Part shown: positions 15,780 through 24,758 of the stretch, in pieces
How the letters are laid out: the number at the start of each line of letters is the position of its first letter
How positions within the stretch are numbered: position 1 is the stretch's first letter
Assembly: GCA_020049775.1 (NCBI GenBank)
Contig: JAGVLO010000004.1
Span: 186,001 to 250,000, forward strand
From: Alphaproteobacteria bacterium
Lineage (GTDB): Bacteria > Pseudomonadota > Alphaproteobacteria > Rickettsiales > SXRF01
Direction: 5' to 3'
DNA length: 64,000 bases
Program-made: the position numbers and the translations under genes
Notes under the pieces: generated by a model
Told to the model about the DNA's origin: nothing
The model's database searches: none
What the model saw: only the letters and a program-made list of their open reading frames with translations

Positions 15780-16997
15780 TTACGCAGTCGCCCGCATTGC
15801 TTCAGGTTCTGCTTCCGGCTCAGCCAGCGCTTCACTTAAGCCAAGCACCTCGCGGTACACCTCAAGCGTTTTGTAGCACATTACGTCCAGCGAGAAGCGC
15901 TGGGCGTTGGCAATCGCGTCTTCGCCGATTTTGTGTAAGCCGGCTTCATCCATCTGCAATACATTGTCGATTGCCTGCGACAGTTCGGCTACATCCCCCG
16001 GTTTTACCAGCCAGCCTGTAACGTCGGGAACGACGGTTTCCATTGGTCCGCCCTGATTGCTTGCGATCACGGGTTTGCCCAGTGCCTGCGCTTCCAACAC
16101 CACGCGGCCGAACGCCTCCGGTTCAATCGAAGCTGATACGACCACGCGTGAAAGCTGGTAGGCTTCGGTCATGTATCTGGTATGGCCGATGATGCGTACA
16201 TGTCCTTCGAGGTTGGATTTGCTGATGAGCTTTTCAAGCGATTTGCGGTATTTTTCGTGTCCCTTGTCATCACCGAGTATGACGGCAAAGAAGCGGCGGT
16301 GCGGCAGTGCGGCAAGCGCCTTGATGAAGGCTTCCTGCCCCTTCCAGCGGGTGATGCGTCCGGGGAAAAGAATCAGCGGTAAATCATCCGGCAAGCGCCA
16401 CTCGCGCGCGAGTTCAATCACGCGTTGGGTTTTCTGTGCGTAAGGGTTGAACAGTTTGAGGTCAACGCCGCGTTGGATAACGCGCAGGCGGCTGGCCTTG
16501 GCATTGGGATAGTTTTTCTTGATGTGTTCAGCAATGAAATGGGAAATGGCAATGACGCGTTCACCGCGTGTCATGATGCTGTTATAGCTGCGCTTGAACA
16601 TGCCGCTTAAATTATACGTGCCGTGGAAGGTGGTGACGAAGTGGCAACCGGTGCGGCGCGACGCAATCCACGAACTCCACGCCGGAGCGCGCGAACGTGC
16701 ATGGATAATATCAACGTTATGTTCGCGGATGATGCGCGCCAGCTTGCCTGCGTTCGACCAGATGGTGAACAGGTCGCGCTTGTCCAGCGGCAGTGTGAAA
16801 TGTTTGATATCGGCATGGGCGAGCTGTGTGGTCATCGGGCCGCCGGCAGAGGCGACAAGGGGAACAGCGCCGGACTGGAAAATAGCGCGGGCGATTTCGA
16901 TAGTGCCGCGCTCAACCCCACCGCTTTGAAGGCTGGGTAACACCTGTAATATGACAGGCGGCTTGTAGTTTGCGGTTGGTGTTTGCGTTTCCATCAA
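15780..16997 (-). CDS. glycosyltransferase family 4, LPS type
   Basis: This 405-aa GT-B protein probably extends the LPS core or another surface polysaccharide. The N-terminal domain opens with VILQVLPSLQSGGVERGTIEIA, the acceptor-side glycine loop of family GT4. The C-terminal domain begins at LILFPGRITRWKGQEAFIKAL and has EPEAFGRVVLEAQALGKPVIAS, including the donor-binding E-x7-E. The C-terminus is unusually rich in Glu-Pro-Ala (LAEPEAEPEAMRATA). It is convergent with nadA with a 3-bp gap. Substrate not predictable. Confidence 0.88.
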   Translation of the reverse strand: MMETQTPTANYKPPVILQVLPSLQSGGVERGTIEIARAIFQSGAVPLVASAGGPMTTQLAHADIKHFTLPLDKRDLFTIWSNAGKLARIIREHNVDIIHARSRAPAWSSWIASRRTGCHFVTTFHGTYNLSGMFKRSYNSIMTRGERVIAISHFIAEHIKKNYPNAKASRLRVIQRGVDLKLFNPYAQKTQRVIELAREWRLPDDLPLILFPGRITRWKGQEAFIKALAALPHRRFFAVILGDDKGHEKYRKSLEKLISKSNLEGHVRIIGHTRYMTEAYQLSRVVVSASIEPEAFGRVVLEAQALGKPVIASNQGGPMETVVPDVTGWLVKPGDVAELSQAIDNVLQMDEAGLHKIGEDAIANAQRFSLDVMCYKTLEVYREVLGLSEALAEPEAEPEAMRATA

Positions 16998-17066
16998 GAC
17001 TAATTTATAAAACCCTGCTAATACAGGTCTATAGATGAACCGTTAACAGGTCAATTATAATCCGCA

Positions 17067-17822
17067 ATGACAACCAAATTTCTTTCACTGGCCGATGGCC
17101 GAAAAATCGCCTACTGCCTGACCGAAGGAAAGCTTCCCGGTGTCGTGTTTTGCGGCGGTTTCAAATCCGACATGACCGGCAGCAAAGCCATGGCGCTGGA
17201 GGCCTTCTGCAAGCAGCGGGGCCAGCGTTTTGTGCGCTTTGACTACACAGGCCACGGCCAGTCTTCCGGCACATTTGCCGAAGGCACCATCGGCGCGTGG
17301 CGTCAGGATGCGCTGGATATTCTCGATAATGTAGCCACGGGTGAAAACGTGGTGGTCGGTTCCAGCATGGGCGGGTGGATCATGCTACTTCTGGCGCTGG
17401 CGCGCAAAAAGCAGGTGAAGGCACTGGTCGGCATTGCCAGTGCGCCGGACTTCACTGAAGATTTGATATGGCAGCAGCTCACCGACGAGCAGCGCGAGGA
17501 AATGAACACGAAGGGCGTTATCCACATGCCGTCCTGCTACGGCGAGGACCCATACCCGATTACGCTGCAGCTGTTGGCGGAAGGGCGTGGTCACTGCCTG
17601 CTGGAACAGGCGGTGATTGATATTGCCGTGCCGGTGCGCCTTATTCACGGCACGAAAGATGACGATGTGCCGTGGCAGTTCTCACAAATCCTTATGGAAA
17701 AGCTGGCATCGAAAGACGTCTGCCTGCGGCTGGTCAAAGACGGCGGCCACCGCCTGTCCGAGCCGGACCAGTTGGAAATGATGTGCCAGCTTTTGAAAGA
17801 AGTATTGTGCCTAGTAGAATAG
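17067..17822 (+). CDS. alpha/beta hydrolase (ABHD10-like esterase)
   Basis: This 251-aa protein has an alpha/beta-hydrolase fold. The nucleophile elbow GSSMGGWIM (near residue 100) supplies the serine, LIHGTKDDDVPW supplies the likely acid, and KDGGHRLSEPDQ supplies the histidine. The oxyanion region is VVFCGGFKSDMTGSKA. The length and FDYTGHGQSSG motif recall ABHD10 and related alphaproteobacterial carboxylesterases; the natural substrate is unknown. A palindromic repeat element begins 2 bp after its stop codon. Confidence 0.85.
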   Translation: MTTKFLSLADGRKIAYCLTEGKLPGVVFCGGFKSDMTGSKAMALEAFCKQRGQRFVRFDYTGHGQSSGTFAEGTIGAWRQDALDILDNVATGENVVVGSSMGGWIMLLLALARKKQVKALVGIASAPDFTEDLIWQQLTDEQREEMNTKGVIHMPSCYGEDPYPITLQLLAEGRGHCLLEQAVIDIAVPVRLIHGTKDDDVPWQFSQILMEKLASKDVCLRLVKDGGHRLSEPDQLEMMCQLLKEVLCLVE

Positions 17823-17824
17823 GC

Positions 17825-17907
17825 GTCATCCCTGCGAAGGCAGGGATCTCCGTTACAACGGCTTGTGGATTGTAAATTATAGAGATTCCCGCCTGCGCGG
17901 GAATGAC
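17825..17907. repeat. paired-hairpin palindromic repeat (REPIN-like), copy 1
   Basis: The 83-bp unit starts with GTCAT and ends with ATGAC, so its ends are inverted repeats. It holds two strong hairpins: ATCCCTGC-gaag-GCAGGGAT near the left end and ATTCCCGC-ctgc-GCGGGAAT near the right end, separated by an AT-rich spacer. A second unit with the same architecture lies at 19732-19832. Such doublets are typical of REP/REPIN elements mobilised by RAYT transposases; no transposase is seen here. Confidence 0.8.
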
Positions 17908-18025
17908 ATTTTTCACGATTTACCACCCACCCGCCACCACTCACCATTTCATTAAAAATCCTTTGCAAGCAGGGCGTTTTGGCGGTAATTCTGTTCCTCT
18001 TTAGCCAACCAAGAGCATAAAAACC

Positions 18026-19189
18026 ATGAAACCCACTGAAAAGCCTAAAAATCCCTGTTTTTCCTCCGGCCCGTGCGCCAAGCGCCCCGGCTGGTCGCTG
18101 GATGCCCTGAAGGGCGCAGCCCTTGGCCGTTCGCACCGTGCGAAAATCGGCAAGACCAAGCTGGCCGACGTGATTGAAAAGAGCAAACAGGTGCTGGGTA
18201 TGCCAGCTGATTATGTGCTGGGCATTGTTCCGGCGTCAGACACAGGCGCTATCGAAATGGCCATGTGGTCACTGCTTGGTGCGCGCGGCGTGGACGTGCT
18301 GGCGTGGGAAAGCTTCGGCTCCGGCTGGGGCGCGGATTGCAAAAACCAGCTCAAACTCGCTGACCTCAATATTTATAAAGCCGATTACGGCAAGCTGCCT
18401 GACCTCTCCAAGGTGGACTGGAATCGCGACGTGGTCTTCACGTGGAACGGAACAACCTCCGGCGTGCGCGTAGCCAATGCTGACTGGATTGCCAAGGACC
18501 GCAAGGGTCTTTCGATTTGCGATGCGACGTCTGCTGCGTTTGCCATGGATTTACCGTGGGACAAGCTTGACGTGGTCACATGGTCGTGGCAGAAAGTGCT
18601 TGGCGGCGAAGCCGCACACGGCATGATTGCGCTTTCACCGCGCGCGGTGGAACGCCTGACGACCTATACGCCCGCATGGCCACTGCCCAAAATTTTCCAG
18701 ATGTCTAAAGGTGGCAAGCTCATTGACGGTATTTTCAAGGGTGAAACCATCAACACGCCTTCTATGCTTTGCGTGGAAGACGCGCTTGACGGCCTTGAGT
18801 GGAGCGCCAAACTCGGCGGGCTGAAAGGCCTCGTTGCACGCAGTGAGGGCAACTTGAAAGCAGTAGAACAGTGGGTGTCAAAATCTGACTGGGCGGCCTT
18901 CCTCGCCGAAGACGCGAAGATCCGCTCCTGCACGTCCATCTGCCTTAAAATTACCGATTCATGGTTCACTGGCCTCGCGCCCGAAGCGCAAGCCGAAGCC
19001 GCCAAGAAAATCGCATCACTCCTTGAAAAAGAAGGTGTGGCGTTTGACATCGGCGCATACCGCGACGCACCTCCGGGCATACGCATCTGGGGCGGCGCAA
19101 CGGTGGAAACCAGCGATTTGAATTTGCTGTTCCCGTGGCTCGACTGGGCATGGAACGAAGTCAAAAACACCGCAGCGAAGGCGGCGTAA
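18026..19189 (+). CDS. serC: phosphoserine aminotransferase
   Basis: SerC transaminates 3-phosphohydroxypyruvate to phosphoserine with glutamate, using PLP. The 387-aa protein begins with [18 protein letters not shown], the start typical of the alphaproteobacterial SerC subgroup, and has the PLP-lysine region [16 protein letters not shown] (near residue 195) and [12 protein letters not shown]. It is followed, after a lipoprotein gene and a repeat, by serA, so the serine genes form one block. Its last 24 bp, including the stop, are duplicated after the lipoprotein gene, which suggests that the lipoprotein gene was inserted at the serC 3' end. Confidence 0.96.
   Translation: MKPTEKPKNPCFSSGPCAKRPGWSLDALKGAALGRSHRAKIGKTKLADVIEKSKQVLGMPADYVLGIVPASDTGAIEMAMWSLLGARGVDVLAWESFGSGWGADCKNQLKLADLNIYKADYGKLPDLSKVDWNRDVVFTWNGTTSGVRVANADWIAKDRKGLSICDATSAAFAMDLPWDKLDVVTWSWQKVLGGEAAHGMIALSPRAVERLTTYTPAWPLPKIFQMSKGGKLIDGIFKGETINTPSMLCVEDALDGLEWSAKLGGLKGLVARSEGNLKAVEQWVSKSDWAAFLAEDAKIRSCTSICLKITDSWFTGLAPEAQAEAAKKIASLLEKEGVAFDIGAYRDAPPGIRIWGGATVETSDLNLLFPWLDWAWNEVKNTAAKAA
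19166..19189 (+). repeat. direct repeat at the serC 3' end, copy 1
   Basis: The last 24 bp of serC (core CGCAGCGAAGGCGGCGTAA) recur at 19698-19721 with 22 of 24 bases identical. The two copies flank the lipoprotein gene exactly. Confidence 0.85.
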
Positions 19190-19194
19190 ACCAA

Positions 19195-19698
19195 GTGAAA
19201 AAGCTATTCACTGTTTTGGCATGCCTACCCCTTGCAGGATGCTATTTCTGGATAGATGTAGAGCGTACATCTTACAGAAATAGTAATAGTGATGTTTACG
19301 TTAGCTCAGTAAAAACAGAGCAAAAGGCCGGGCCGTTTTTTTTCGCTCCAAGAGCGGATATTGGCCTTACGTATACCCAAATAAACAGGTGCTTTGACCC
19401 TGATGTGCGGAAAGATGTTTATATTCTCTACACCGAGCCATACAAAACATCTTATAATCGTGTTTATGATAGCAGAGTTCCTAATCACTTTTTTGAGGCA
19501 GATGATTACAAAGAGGTCTTTGATAAACTATGTACCCAGTATGGTAAGAATAACGACTTGCGCATGTTAGGCACTGAATTGCTTTCCTGTTTTCCAAAGT
19601 ATGATAAAGGATATAAGCATCCGTGGCTCGTTGCACAAGAACAGGCTGAGTGCCAGAATCTCGCTAAAAAGTTAGAGAAGGGTTACAAAGAAAATTGA
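19195..19698 (+). CDS. small lipoprotein, unknown function, inserted after serC
   Basis: From the GTG at 19195 the product is 167 aa with a classical lipoprotein signal: basic VKKL, hydrophobic FTVLAC, then lipobox LPLAGC at about residues 11-16. The mature part is polar and aromatic (YFWIDVERTSY, YILYTEPYKTSYN) with several cysteines (CF, LCTQY, LLSCF, AECQ) that could form disulfides in the periplasm. I do not recognise the family. The track start at 19135 lies inside serC and is unlikely. The gene is clearly AT-richer than serC and serA and is bounded by a 24-bp direct repeat of the serC end, so it looks acquired. Confidence 0.75.
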   Translation: MKKLFTVLACLPLAGCYFWIDVERTSYRNSNSDVYVSSVKTEQKAGPFFFAPRADIGLTYTQINRCFDPDVRKDVYILYTEPYKTSYNRVYDSRVPNHFFEADDYKEVFDKLCTQYGKNNDLRMLGTELLSCFPKYDKGYKHPWLVAQEQAECQNLAKKLEKGYKEN

Positions 19699-19721
19699 AT
19701 ACCGCAGCGAAAGCGGCGTAA
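19698..19721 (+). repeat. direct repeat of the serC 3' end, copy 2
   Basis: This copy (core CGCAGCGAAAGCGGCGTAA) overlaps the last base of the lipoprotein stop codon and matches the end of serC at 22 of 24 positions, including the TAA. It is not in a coding frame. It marks the right edge of the inserted segment. Confidence 0.85.
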
Positions 19722-19731
19722 TTTTTAAATA

Positions 19732-19832
19732 GTCATACCGGCGAAGGCCGGTATCCATTTTGAAAAAACAAAAAGAGAGGCAACAGAAGAAAAAACATAA
19801 AACAGATAGATTCCGGCCTACGCCGGAATGAC
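19732..19832. repeat. paired-hairpin palindromic repeat (REPIN-like), copy 2
   Basis: The 101-bp unit begins GTCATACCGG and ends CCGGAATGAC. Its hairpins are ATACCGGC-gaag-GCCGGTAT and ATTCCGGC-ctac-GCCGGAAT, with an A-rich spacer. The loops (gaag; ctac against ctgc) match copy 1 although the stems differ by compensating changes. The two copies bracket serC and the lipoprotein gene. Confidence 0.8.
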
Positions 19833-19882
19833 CAAATATTTTTCATCAACTCTTTCCCCAATAAAAAGTAAGGAAAAAATCT

Positions 19883-21469
19883 ATGTCCAAACCCATCCCC
19901 AAAGTTCTCATTGCTGATAAGCTCTCCACACAGGCCATCGACGTTTTTAAACAAAAAGGCGTACAGGCTGATGTAAAAACCGGACTCACACCGGAAGAAA
20001 TAATCAAAATCATTCCCGAATATGACGGCCTCGCCGTGCGCTCCGCCACCAAGGCGACTGCCGCGCTGCTGAAAGCCGCAACCAGGCTCAAGGTCGTTGG
20101 CCGCGCCGGTATCGGTGTCGACAACGTGGATATTCCTGCTGCCACCGCGCAGGGCATCGTGGTGATGAACACGCCGTTCGGCAACTCGGTTACCACCGCC
20201 GAACACACTATTTCGCTGATGATGTCGCTCGCCCGCCAGATTCCGCAGGCCAACGCCTCCACCCACGCAGGCAAGTGGGAAAAGAACGGTTTCATGGGTG
20301 TGGAACTTGCAGGCAAAACACTCGGCCTTATCGGTGCGGGCAATATCGGCTCTATCGTGGCCGACCGCGCGCAGGGCCTGAAGATGAAAGTGATTGCGTC
20401 TGATCCGTTCCTGTCGAAAGAACGCGCCGATGCGCTGCATATCGAAAAGGTAGAGCTGGAAGATTTGTTCAAGCGTGCCGATTTCATCACGCTGCACACG
20501 CCGCTCACTGATTCTACCCGCAATATCCTGAACAAGGACTCGCTGGCGAAATGCAAAAAAGGTGTTCGCATCATCAACTGTGCGCGTGGCGGCCTCGTGA
20601 ATGAAGCTGACCTCAAGGCGGCGATTGAATCCGGCCATGTGGCGGGCGCGGCGCTTGACGTGTTCGAAGAAGAACCGGCAAAAACCAACGTGCTGTTCGG
20701 TATGCCGCAGGTGATATGCACGCCGCATCTGGGCGCATCCACCACCGAAGCGCAGGAAAATGTTGCCGTGCAGGTGGCCGAGCAGATGGCCGATTACCTG
20801 ACCAGCGGCGCGGTTACCAATGCGCTCAACATTCCGTCTATGTCGGCGGAAGATGCCGCCAAGCTGAAGCCTTACCTGATGCTGGTTGACCAGCTCGGCA
20901 GCTTCGCAGGGCAGCTCACGGAAACGGGCCTCAAGCAGGTGAAGATTGATTATGAAGGTAAGGCAGGCGCGCTCAATACCAAGCCGCTCACCGCTGTTGC
21001 CATCAAGGGCCTGCTCGCCCCGATGACAGAAGGCGTCAACATGGTCAACGCTCCGGTGATTGCAAAGGAACGCAATATCGAAGTCAGCTCCACCAGCCAC
21101 GACCGCGCAGGCGACTATAACACGCTGGTTCGCATTACGGTGGTTACCGAAAAGCGCACGCGCACAGTAACAGGCACGCTGTTTGCCGACCATCCGCGCA
21201 TTGTGGAAGTCAACGGCATCAAGCTGGAAGCAGGCCTCGGCAAACGCATGCTCTATATCAATAACGACGACAAGCCGGGCTTCATCGGAAGTTTGGGTAC
21301 TGTACTCGGCAAGGCAGGCGTCAACATCGCTTACTTCCATCTTGGCCGTAACGAGGCAGGCAGTGAAGCCATCGCGCTGGTGGAAGTCGACCAGCCCGTA
21401 TCGGCGGAAGTGCTGGCAGAAATCGCCAAGCTGCCCAGCGTGAAGCAGGTGAAATTCCTGAATTTCTAA
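19883..21469 (+). CDS. serA: D-3-phosphoglycerate dehydrogenase
   Basis: SerA oxidises 3-phosphoglycerate as the first step of serine synthesis. The 528-aa protein is the long type: substrate and NAD domains (GRAGIGVDNVDIPAATAQG, GLIGAGNIGSIVADRAQG with the Rossmann glycines), catalytic residues in NCARGGLVNEADL and CTPHLGASTTEAQ, then an intervening domain and a C-terminal ACT domain (MLYINNDDKPGFIGSLGTVLGKAGVNIAYFHLGR) that can bind serine as feedback inhibitor. A terminator follows. Confidence 0.97.
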   Translation: MSKPIPKVLIADKLSTQAIDVFKQKGVQADVKTGLTPEEIIKIIPEYDGLAVRSATKATAALLKAATRLKVVGRAGIGVDNVDIPAATAQGIVVMNTPFGNSVTTAEHTISLMMSLARQIPQANASTHAGKWEKNGFMGVELAGKTLGLIGAGNIGSIVADRAQGLKMKVIASDPFLSKERADALHIEKVELEDLFKRADFITLHTPLTDSTRNILNKDSLAKCKKGVRIINCARGGLVNEADLKAAIESGHVAGAALDVFEEEPAKTNVLFGMPQVICTPHLGASTTEAQENVAVQVAEQMADYLTSGAVTNALNIPSMSAEDAAKLKPYLMLVDQLGSFAGQLTETGLKQVKIDYEGKAGALNTKPLTAVAIKGLLAPMTEGVNMVNAPVIAKERNIEVSSTSHDRAGDYNTLVRITVVTEKRTRTVTGTLFADHPRIVEVNGIKLEAGLGKRMLYINNDDKPGFIGSLGTVLGKAGVNIAYFHLGRNEAGSEAIALVEVDQPVSAEVLAEIAKLPSVKQVKFLNF

Positions 21470-21495
21470 CACTTAATACAGCAACTTAAAGTTAC

Positions 21496-21530
21496 GTGGC
21501 CGTGGAGTTATTCTGCGGCCACTTTTCTTT
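21496..21530 (+). terminator. rho-independent terminator after serA
   Basis: GTGGCCG (21496-21502) pairs with CGGCCAC (21516-21522) around a 13-nt loop, followed by TTTTCTTT. It lies 27 bp after the serA stop. Confidence 0.85.
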
Positions 21531-21573
21531 GACAATGTTAATTATTATTAATAGACTCACGTAAATTTAATAA

Positions 21574-22656
21574 ATGAAGTTTAAGAAAATGAACAGGGGT
21601 TCAACAGATACATCGTTGGCAAATAATCCGGCACAGCAAAAGTCGCGTGGCACTATCCTCGTTGACGCCAATGTCTTTTTCAATTTATACGCCGCCGTTG
21701 ACAGCAAGTTCCGTCCGTCTGCCACACAAAGCAAACTGCGCCGCTATATTGACGGGCTAAAATTCCTCAGCCATCAGGGTTATGACATCCTTATTCCCGA
21801 GATGGTGGCGTTTGAAACAGAAAACGTGATTTCCACCGGAGACGACGTTGACCGTTATTTCCGCCGTTCCGACGACACGCGCGACAAGGTCTATCGCGGC
21901 GACATGAAAAAATTCTTCAAGGACGTGGCCAAGGGTGAACGCTATCCCAACATCCACATCATCCCCACCGAAGAACCGTATGAAGCGGCAGCTTTCCTAA
22001 AAAGGGTGCATGACATTATTTCGCGCAATCCGCGCCCGTCGCCACAAGCCACGCGCCAGCTTGTAAGCCTGCAGCGCAAGCAGCGCGACGATTTTGGCGA
22101 TCAGGCAATTGAGGCGTTGCTCGAGCATGACGAAATACGCACGCATCACCAGCCGTTTTTTATTCTCTCTGATGACCATGAAGTAGAAAACAACGCCGCT
22201 AAATATCCGGATGTGAATATTGTCAATACGCGCGGCTTTATTGATGCATGTATCCGCAGCGGGTTGTGGGAAGGATTCGGGCTTGTAAAGGGCGTTACCT
22301 CGGAGCAGGTGATGGAAAGTATCGGCGAGCAGAACGAACTTGCCACGGGCATCAAAAATCTCGGCTACCGCGCTAACATAGACCTTACGGCCGGTGATTA
22401 TTCACACCGTTATATTTTGCATGATGGTAAAAGCTCCGACGCACATCCGCTCACCTCATCACTACGCGGGCTGGTCTATGATCTCGGCTGGGACGCAAAA
22501 ACAAGGGAAAACCAGATGCGATCTGGCAAGACCGTGCCGCGCATCAGTCAGGTAGAGACTTTTGTAAAGAAATACGGCAAGCAGCCGGACTACATGGCAG
22601 AGCGTGTAGTGGAAGAGCAGGCGGTTGACATCAAAAAGGCAGCGAACGAACGCTAG
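21574..22656 (+). CDS. PIN-like domain protein, 360 aa
   Basis: The N-terminal half looks like a PIN-type nuclease. ILVDANVFFNLYA (about residues 28-40) gives the first acidic residue, ILIPEMVAFETENVI a conserved glutamate, DDFGDQAIEALL a central aspartate, and FFILSDDHEVEN the paired aspartates near the end of the fold. PIN proteins usually cut single-stranded RNA with metal ions, but no target is evident. The C-terminal third (from about 255) is not recognised. It is not next to a toxin-antitoxin partner: the neighbours are serA (with a terminator) and convergent phaB. Confidence 0.65.
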   Translation: MKFKKMNRGSTDTSLANNPAQQKSRGTILVDANVFFNLYAAVDSKFRPSATQSKLRRYIDGLKFLSHQGYDILIPEMVAFETENVISTGDDVDRYFRRSDDTRDKVYRGDMKKFFKDVAKGERYPNIHIIPTEEPYEAAAFLKRVHDIISRNPRPSPQATRQLVSLQRKQRDDFGDQAIEALLEHDEIRTHHQPFFILSDDHEVENNAAKYPDVNIVNTRGFIDACIRSGLWEGFGLVKGVTSEQVMESIGEQNELATGIKNLGYRANIDLTAGDYSHRYILHDGKSSDAHPLTSSLRGLVYDLGWDAKTRENQMRSGKTVPRISQVETFVKKYGKQPDYMAERVVEEQAVDIKKAANER

Positions 22657-22675
22657 CCTTAGTTAATACCCAAGC

Positions 22676-23404
22676 TTAGTCCATGTACTGGCCACCATTG
22701 ACCGACAGTGTCGAACCCGTGATAAACGCAGCATCGTCAGCCGCAAGGAACACCACGCAGCGCGCTACTTCTTCCGGCTCACCGAGGCGGCCCACCGGAA
22801 TGCCGGACAGAATGATTTTCATCACATCTTCCTTCACCGCTTTCACCATGTCGGTGGCGATATAGCCCGGCGCAATCGCGTTTACGGTAACGCCGCGGCT
22901 GGCGGTTTCACGCGCGAGTGCTTTGGTAAAACCAAAGATACCGGCCTTGGCTGCCGAGTAGTTGGTCTGGCCGAACTGGCCGAGCTGGCCGTTCATGGAG
23001 CTGATATTGATGATGCGGCCATATTTGCGTTCGCGCATGGAATCAAGGACCCAGCGCGTCATGTTGAACACCGAGGTCAGGTTGGTGTCGATAACATCCT
23101 GCCAGCTTTCCGGCGTCATTTTGTGCATGGCGCTGTCGCGGGTGATGCCTGCGTTGTTGACGAGGATGTCAACCGGCCCGCCCAGTTCCTTGGAGACCAT
23201 TTCAACACCCTGCCTGCAGGCTTCTACATCCGTGATGTCCCACTTGTAGGTGGCGACACCGGTGACTTTGGCAAATTCCTTGGCCACGTCGTCGCGGCTG
23301 GCGTAGTTGGCGGCCACCTTGTAGCCAGCGGATTTCAGGGCGATGGAAATAGCCGCGCCGATGCCGCGTGTGCCACCGGTGACGATTGCGATACGTTGTG
23401 TCAT
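22676..23404 (-). CDS. phaB: acetoacetyl-CoA reductase
   Basis: PhaB reduces acetoacetyl-CoA to (R)-3-hydroxybutyryl-CoA with NADPH, the second step of PHB synthesis. The 242-aa short-chain dehydrogenase has the cofactor motif VTGGTRGIGAAIS near the N-terminus, NNAGITRDSAMHKM, catalytic serine in NISSMNGQLGQFGQTNYSAAKAG (S, Y-x-x-x-K), and the C-terminal FITGSTLSVNGGQYMD. It follows phaA by 20 bp in the same operon. Confidence 0.95.
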   Translation of the reverse strand: MTQRIAIVTGGTRGIGAAISIALKSAGYKVAANYASRDDVAKEFAKVTGVATYKWDITDVEACRQGVEMVSKELGGPVDILVNNAGITRDSAMHKMTPESWQDVIDTNLTSVFNMTRWVLDSMRERKYGRIINISSMNGQLGQFGQTNYSAAKAGIFGFTKALARETASRGVTVNAIAPGYIATDMVKAVKEDVMKIILSGIPVGRLGEPEEVARCVVFLAADDAAFITGSTLSVNGGQYMD

Positions 23405-23424
23405 TTATTTAATCTCCAAAAAAT

Positions 23425-24609
23425 TTAATTGCGCTCTACGCACATAGCGACACCCATGCCGCCACCGATGCAAAGCGTTGCAATGCCTTTTTTGGCATCG
23501 CGCTTGTTCATTTCATACAGCAGGCCGGTCAGCACGCGTGCGCCGGACGCGCCCACAGGGTGACCGATAGCAATCGCGCCGCCATTGACATTGACCTTGC
23601 TCAAGTCCCATTTCATTTCGCGGTTCACCGAAATAGCCTGCGCAGCAAAGGCTTCATTGGCTTCGATGAGGTCGAGGTCATTAATGGTCCAGCCTGCTTT
23701 TTCCAGCGCCTTTTTGCTGGCGGGAATCGGGCCGGTACCCATGATAGCGGGGTCAACGCCTGCATGCGCCCATGACTTGATGGTCGCCAGCGGCTTTAGG
23801 CCGCGCTTTTCAGCGTCTTTGCGCGTCATCAGCATGACAGCGGCAGCGCCATCATTGATGCTCGATGCGTTACCGGCGGTAACCGTGCCTTCCTTGTCAA
23901 ACGCAGGGCGCAGTTTGGCGAGACCTTCGATAGTGGTGTCGGCGCGCGGGCCTTCGTCGGTATCAACGGTGATGTCGCCTTTTTTGCTTTTGATAACCAC
24001 AGGCACAATCTGGTCCTTGAACACGCCGGCTTTGATAGCGGCGGCGGCTTTATGCTGCGAGGCAAGGGCGAATTCGTCCTGTTCCTGACGGGTGATGCCG
24101 AACTGCTTGGCAATGTTTTCAGCGGTGTTGCCCATGTGGATATTGTGGAAGGGGTCAACCAGCGCGTCATAGAGCATGGTATCAACCATGGTGGCTGAAC
24201 CCATTTTCACGCCACCGCGCAGCGGAATAGCGTGCGGCGCCTGGCTCATGCTTTCCTGACCGCCGGCGAGTACGATGCTGCTGTCGCCGTTCTTGATAGC
24301 CTGATAACCAAGGCACACGGCGCGAAGGCCGGAACCACAGAGCTGGTTTATGTTCCATGCCGGAGTTTCCTTGGGTACACCAGCGTCGAGCGATGCGCGG
24401 CGGGCGGGGTTCGGGCCGCAATGCGCGGTGAGAATCTGGCCCATGATGACTTCTGATACGTCGCTGCCAGCCACTTTGGTACGGGTCAGCAGTTCCTTGA
24501 GTACGGTTGCGCCCAGTGCGTGCGCGGGTACTGAGCTTAAAGTACCGTTGAAGCTGCCAACGGCAGTGCGAACCGCGCTTACGATTACTACGTCATTTTC
24601 AGAAGCCAT
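23425..24609 (-). CDS. phaA: acetyl-CoA C-acetyltransferase (beta-ketothiolase)
   Basis: PhaA condenses two acetyl-CoA to acetoacetyl-CoA. The 394-aa protein has the active cysteine in [11 protein letters not shown] (near residue 90), the [11 protein letters not shown] stretch, the histidine motif [14 protein letters not shown] and the second cysteine in [12 protein letters not shown]. The track begins 10 codons earlier at 24639, but a good AGGAG lies 8 nt before the ATG at 24609. A repeated ATGGCTTCT at both candidate starts explains the ambiguity. Confidence 0.95.
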   Translation of the reverse strand: MASENDVVIVSAVRTAVGSFNGTLSSVPAHALGATVLKELLTRTKVAGSDVSEVIMGQILTAHCGPNPARRASLDAGVPKETPAWNINQLCGSGLRAVCLGYQAIKNGDSSIVLAGGQESMSQAPHAIPLRGGVKMGSATMVDTMLYDALVDPFHNIHMGNTAENIAKQFGITRQEQDEFALASQHKAAAAIKAGVFKDQIVPVVIKSKKGDITVDTDEGPRADTTIEGLAKLRPAFDKEGTVTAGNASSINDGAAAVMLMTRKDAEKRGLKPLATIKSWAHAGVDPAIMGTGPIPASKKALEKAGWTINDLDLIEANEAFAAQAISVNREMKWDLSKVNVNGGAIAIGHPVGASGARVLTGLLYEMNKRDAKKGIATLCIGGGMGVAMCVERN

Positions 24610-24758
24610 GGGGAAATCTCCTACATTGAAAGAAGCCATGTATTTAGGAATCCACAGGGCGATTGTCCAGTCTTTTTATAATAAAAACCTATGGTTGTGC
24701 CATACTGCAACGCAGCAAGCGTTGGTACTCAGCCGATATATATATGGTTATTATAGGG

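Noticed and set aside
19733-21472. Minus-strand ORF of 579 aa
   Set aside because: It is an antisense shadow of serA, which has complete and conserved SerA motifs.
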